In this document: piece after piece, positions 61,845 through 64,000 of the stretch | Layout: each line of letters begins with the position of its first letter | How positions within the stretch are numbered: position 1 is the first letter of the stretch | Origin: Variovorax paradoxus | GTDB taxonomy: Bacteria > Pseudomonadota > Gammaproteobacteria > Burkholderiales > Burkholderiaceae_C | Length of the DNA stretch: 64,000 bases | Assembly: GCF_009755665.1 (NCBI RefSeq) | Contig: NZ_CP046622.1 | Coordinates: 2,976,001-3,040,000 of the forward strand | Direction: 5' to 3' | Made by a program: the position numbers and the translations under genes | The notes under the pieces: model-generated | Seen by the model: the letters and a program-made list of their open reading frames with translations, nothing else | What the model was told of the DNA's origin: nothing | The model's database searches: none

Positions 61845-62204
61845 GTGAATGTGCTGATCGTCGACGACAACCAGGCCGCCGCAGACCTCCTGCAGGAACT
61901 GCTGACCTTGCAGGACCATACCGCCCGCTGCACCTACACGGCGCAGCAGGCCATGGATGCGGCAAAGGCAGAGCGCTTCGATGCGGCGCTCATCGACCTT
62001 ACCCTGCCCGATTTTCCCGGCACCGAGGTGGCGCGTCGGCTGCGCACGGAGTTCGCGGAAGGTGCGCCACGGCTCCTGGTGGCCATATCGGGCTTCTCGG
62101 TGGAAGACGCGGCCGGCGCCGCGGCACGGGACCTGTTCGACCACCATCTTCAAAAGCCGATCGACATCGGCCAGCTCACCGCGATTCTGTCGGCGCCGCA
62201 GTGA
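61845..62204 (+). CDS. Single-domain response regulator
   Basis: A 119-residue receiver with Asp51 as acceptor (LIDLTLP), the acidic pair DD (7-8) and Lys104 (LQKP). There is no output domain, as in CheY or Spo0F types. It follows the receiver-kinase by 76 bp and is the last + strand gene of the cluster. The GTG at 61845 is the only start giving a full beta-1 strand. Confidence 0.88.
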   Translation: MNVLIVDDNQAAADLLQELLTLQDHTARCTYTAQQAMDAAKAERFDAALIDLTLPDFPGTEVARRLRTEFAEGAPRLLVAISGFSVEDAAGAAARDLFDHHLQKPIDIGQLTAILSAPQ

Positions 62205-62208
62205 GCTC

Positions 62209-63156
62209 TCAGCGCCGGGGGGCGCGGGGCGACAGCAGCATTTCCGTACCGGCCGTCTTGAAGGCGATGGTCGGCGCGGTGAAATCGCTCAGCGATGCGC
62301 CCAGGCCGATCTCTCCGCTGCCGTGCAGCACGCACTCTTCGCGCCGCAGAGCGATCTCGTTGCTCGGACCGCCGTTGCCGTGAAACCGCACCCAGGTGCC
62401 GTACGTGCTGAGATCGGTCAGCACGCAACTGCCCTGCCGCAGCTCGATGCGCGCGTGCAGCCGCGAGACGCGCGGATCGGTGACCACGAACTGCGCGTCG
62501 TTCACACGGCCCAGGTGGATCGGCAACTCTTCGGTGCGGAACATGGAGCGCACGTCCAGCCAAGCGAGCTCGATCTGCCCGAACGACGAATCGGGCAGGC
62601 GCATGGGCATGAGCGCGGCCGGCACGGTCAGGAACGAGGTCACCTCCTCCTGCCAGTCGATGCGATGGACCGCCGACATTTCGCTGCGCCCGCGAATGGT
62701 GATGAGGCCCAGGTCGCGATGCCGCACGCCGACCTCGCGCAACTGCGAAATCACGGCGTCGGTGGCCCAGATCTGCCCCGGTCCCGCCAGGTCGCTGAGC
62801 CGCGAGGCCAGGTTGACCGCATCGCCGAAGCAGTCGCCCTCGACCTCGAGCACTTCGCCGCTTGCCACGCCGATCTGCAGGGCCATGCGCAGCGGCGCCG
62901 GCCAAGCCACCAGGCGCTTCTGGTGGTAGCGCTGCAGCTCGATGACGGCATGCGTGGCTGCGGCGGCGTGCGAGAAGATGGCAAAAACGCCGTCGCCCAG
63001 CGACTTGACCACCCTGCCCCCGTGCGCCTGGCAAATACTGCCGATCCATTGGGTGAGCCGCGTCACCGTTTCGGTGGCGCGCGCATTTCCCATGGCTTCA
63101 AAGACCCGGGAGCTCCCGGTCAGGTCAGCGAAAACGACTGTGGAATTGGCATCCAT
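62209..63156 (-). CDS. Class III adenylate cyclase fused to FHA domain
   Basis: A 315-residue soluble protein. Residues ~4-170 form a class III cyclase with metal Asp11 and Asp55, Lys51 (KSLGDG), Asp108, and transition-state Asn115/Arg119 (GDAVNLASRL); the Lys/Asp pair points to ATP rather than GTP. Residues ~205-300 form an FHA phosphothreonine-binding domain (HLGR near 214-217, SRLHA 231-235, TYGTWV). It is convergent with the response-regulator gene (4 bp apart), suggesting that cAMP production follows a protein phosphorylation signal. Confidence 0.9.
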   Translation of the reverse strand: MDANSTVVFADLTGSSRVFEAMGNARATETVTRLTQWIGSICQAHGGRVVKSLGDGVFAIFSHAAAATHAVIELQRYHQKRLVAWPAPLRMALQIGVASGEVLEVEGDCFGDAVNLASRLSDLAGPGQIWATDAVISQLREVGVRHRDLGLITIRGRSEMSAVHRIDWQEEVTSFLTVPAALMPMRLPDSSFGQIELAWLDVRSMFRTEELPIHLGRVNDAQFVVTDPRVSRLHARIELRQGSCVLTDLSTYGTWVRFHGNGGPSNEIALRREECVLHGSGEIGLGASLSDFTAPTIAFKTAGTEMLLSPRAPRR

Positions 63157-63453
63157 GCTGTTGAGAGGACTCGATGGCAACAGTTGCTGATGCCCACACA
63201 TTAACGGCCAGTTGGCGGATCGACGCTCGGGACGAACCTGTTAACCCCATTTCTGCGTTCTGAACTTGTTAGGCCGCTCGCAAGATGACATTAATTTTTA
63301 CAACTTTCGTAGACAAACGCCAACGATCACTTCAACTGAAGCGTAAAGTTTGTTGTTTACAAACAAGAAACACTGTTTCAGAACTTGTTAATCGTGTGAC
63401 TGAGGCTTAAGGTAGCAACCGTCCTTGCTTCCGGCAATACGCTTTTAGTCCTC
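63157..63453. other. A+T-rich spacer with direct and inverted repeats
   Basis: No gene is supported here. The spacer holds GAACCTGTTA (63234-63243) and two copies of GAACTTGTTA (63262-63271, 63381-63390), plus an inverted repeat GTTTGT/ACAAAC (63348-63353, 63359-63364). The A+T content rises well above its surroundings, as expected for divergent promoters of the cyclase and the small gene at 63454. Confidence 0.55.
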
Positions 63454-63792
63454 ATGCTGACTTTTCGTCGCTTTTTTCGCTTCTTCGGAATTCCCGGTCT
63501 CGGGTCTCCCCGGATGGGAGAAAACCAGTTGGGAAGAATCCGCTCGGCCATGCTTTCGGTGCTCCAGGCGCACGGCGGCCATTCGGTACAGCGCGTTGCG
63601 CAGCGCGTCCGGTTTGCGACCGATGTCGAGTCGCTCTGGTATTTGCGTCAGGACGTGATGGTGGCGCTGAGCGCCATCGACGGCGAAGCCGCCGCCCGCC
63701 GCCAGATGAAGGCCATCAACAGCATGTTCGAGGGCGGACTGCCGGGCTCGATGAGCCCGCGCGTGCACCAGCGCTTTACGCAGCACCAATAA
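63454..63792 (+). CDS. Small basic hypothetical protein
   Basis: A 112-residue protein that I do not recognise. The N-terminus is aromatic and basic (LTFRRFFRFFG), and the body is helical with RFATDVESLWYLRQDVM and AARRQMKAINSMFEG. There is no ribosome-binding site before the ATG at 63454; a second ATG at 63514 is possible. It stands alone between the repeat-rich spacer and the convergent carboxypeptidase gene. Confidence 0.6.
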   Translation: MLTFRRFFRFFGIPGLGSPRMGENQLGRIRSAMLSVLQAHGGHSVQRVAQRVRFATDVESLWYLRQDVMVALSAIDGEAAARRQMKAINSMFEGGLPGSMSPRVHQRFTQHQ

Positions 63793-63811
63793 CGGCGCTG
63801 GCATCCGCTGC

Positions 63812-64000
63812 TCAATGCGCGTGGTCGTCGTGCGCGTGGCGGTGGCCCCAGACCATGAAGACATCCCGCCCTTCGGCGGCAAGCTCCACCTTGGCACCCA
63901 CGGGCAGCAGCACCTTGGTTTGCACGTGCCCGAAGGGCAGCCCCATGAGCACCGGCACCTTGAGCCTTGCGCGCAACCTGTCGACCACTGAATCGAAGCC
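63812..64000 (-). CDS. ldcA: LD-carboxypeptidase (muramoyltetrapeptide carboxypeptidase), 3' end only
   Basis: The last 62 codons of a minus-strand gene running off the window edge. The fragment has LMGLPFGHVQTKVLLPVGAK, the C-terminal signature of the LdcA/MccF (S66) family; the His in PFGH is the triad histidine. The extreme C-terminus is His-rich (WGHRHAHDDHAH), which is unusual. LdcA trims the terminal D-Ala from murein tetrapeptides in recycling. The assignment rests on this short signature. Confidence 0.75.
   Translation of the reverse strand, partial: GFDSVVDRLRARLKVPVLMGLPFGHVQTKVLLPVGAKVELAAEGRDVFMVWGHRHAHDDHAH

Overview
The window looks like a chromosomal piece of a Variovorax-type betaproteobacterium (family Comamonadaceae). 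This is inferred from the high G+C, the many ATGA/GTGA start-stop overlaps, the nirBD-cobA neighbourhood, the pilE/pilV/pilW/pilX/pilY1/fimT order, and the mix of aromatic-oxidation, biotin and sensory genes. No rRNA, tRNA, CRISPR array, insertion sequence or prophage was found.

Left end (1-8540): an assimilatory nitrite locus (3'-part of nirB, nirD, a SUMT-type cobA, an FNT-family nitrite channel) followed by a membrane-tethered PP2C-phosphatase/protein-kinase fusion. A two-gene unit read the other way pairs an RsbQ/KAI2-like hydrolase with a PAS histidine kinase. A small membrane-anchored protein of unknown function follows. From 8614 to 19647 one gene encodes a 3677-residue type V autotransporter whose passenger carries four copies of a ~130-residue module. 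A DUF1554-like lipoprotein and a divergent AraC regulator / exported alpha/beta-hydrolase pair come next.

22747-25162 is a four-gene bufferin operon (DUF2282 precursor, DUF692/MNIO enzyme, DUF2063 partner, DoxX protein), with an ECF-sigma-like promoter (GTAACC-N16-CGAA) upstream. 25295-30741 is a tightly coupled six-gene Rieske dioxygenase operon (dienelactone hydrolase-SnoaL fusion, VanB-type reductase, alpha, beta, cysteine-hydrolase homologue, SDR). It is divergent from a solute-binding protein and close to an AraC regulator; the substrate is unknown. A Na+/H+ antiporter and two small hydrophilic proteins follow.

35483-41837 is the minor-pilin/PilY1 set of the type IV pilus. Then come a DUF6502-DUF5666 pair, a BON protein, an AraC/aldo-keto reductase divergent pair and the biotin genes bioA-bioF-bioD. 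A DNA-repair patch holds a UdgX-type uracil-DNA glycosylase, an AlkB-like oxygenase and an XPD/DinG-like helicase with a nuclease-like N-terminus. The last two form an operon behind a LexA-type box.

The right end (55596-63156) is a signalling cluster: CHASE3-GAF hybrid kinase with three receiver domains, stand-alone CheR and CheB, a receiver-kinase protein, a single receiver, and convergently an adenylate cyclase-FHA fusion. The window closes with an AT-rich repeat-bearing spacer, a small unknown gene and the 3' end of an LD-carboxypeptidase gene.
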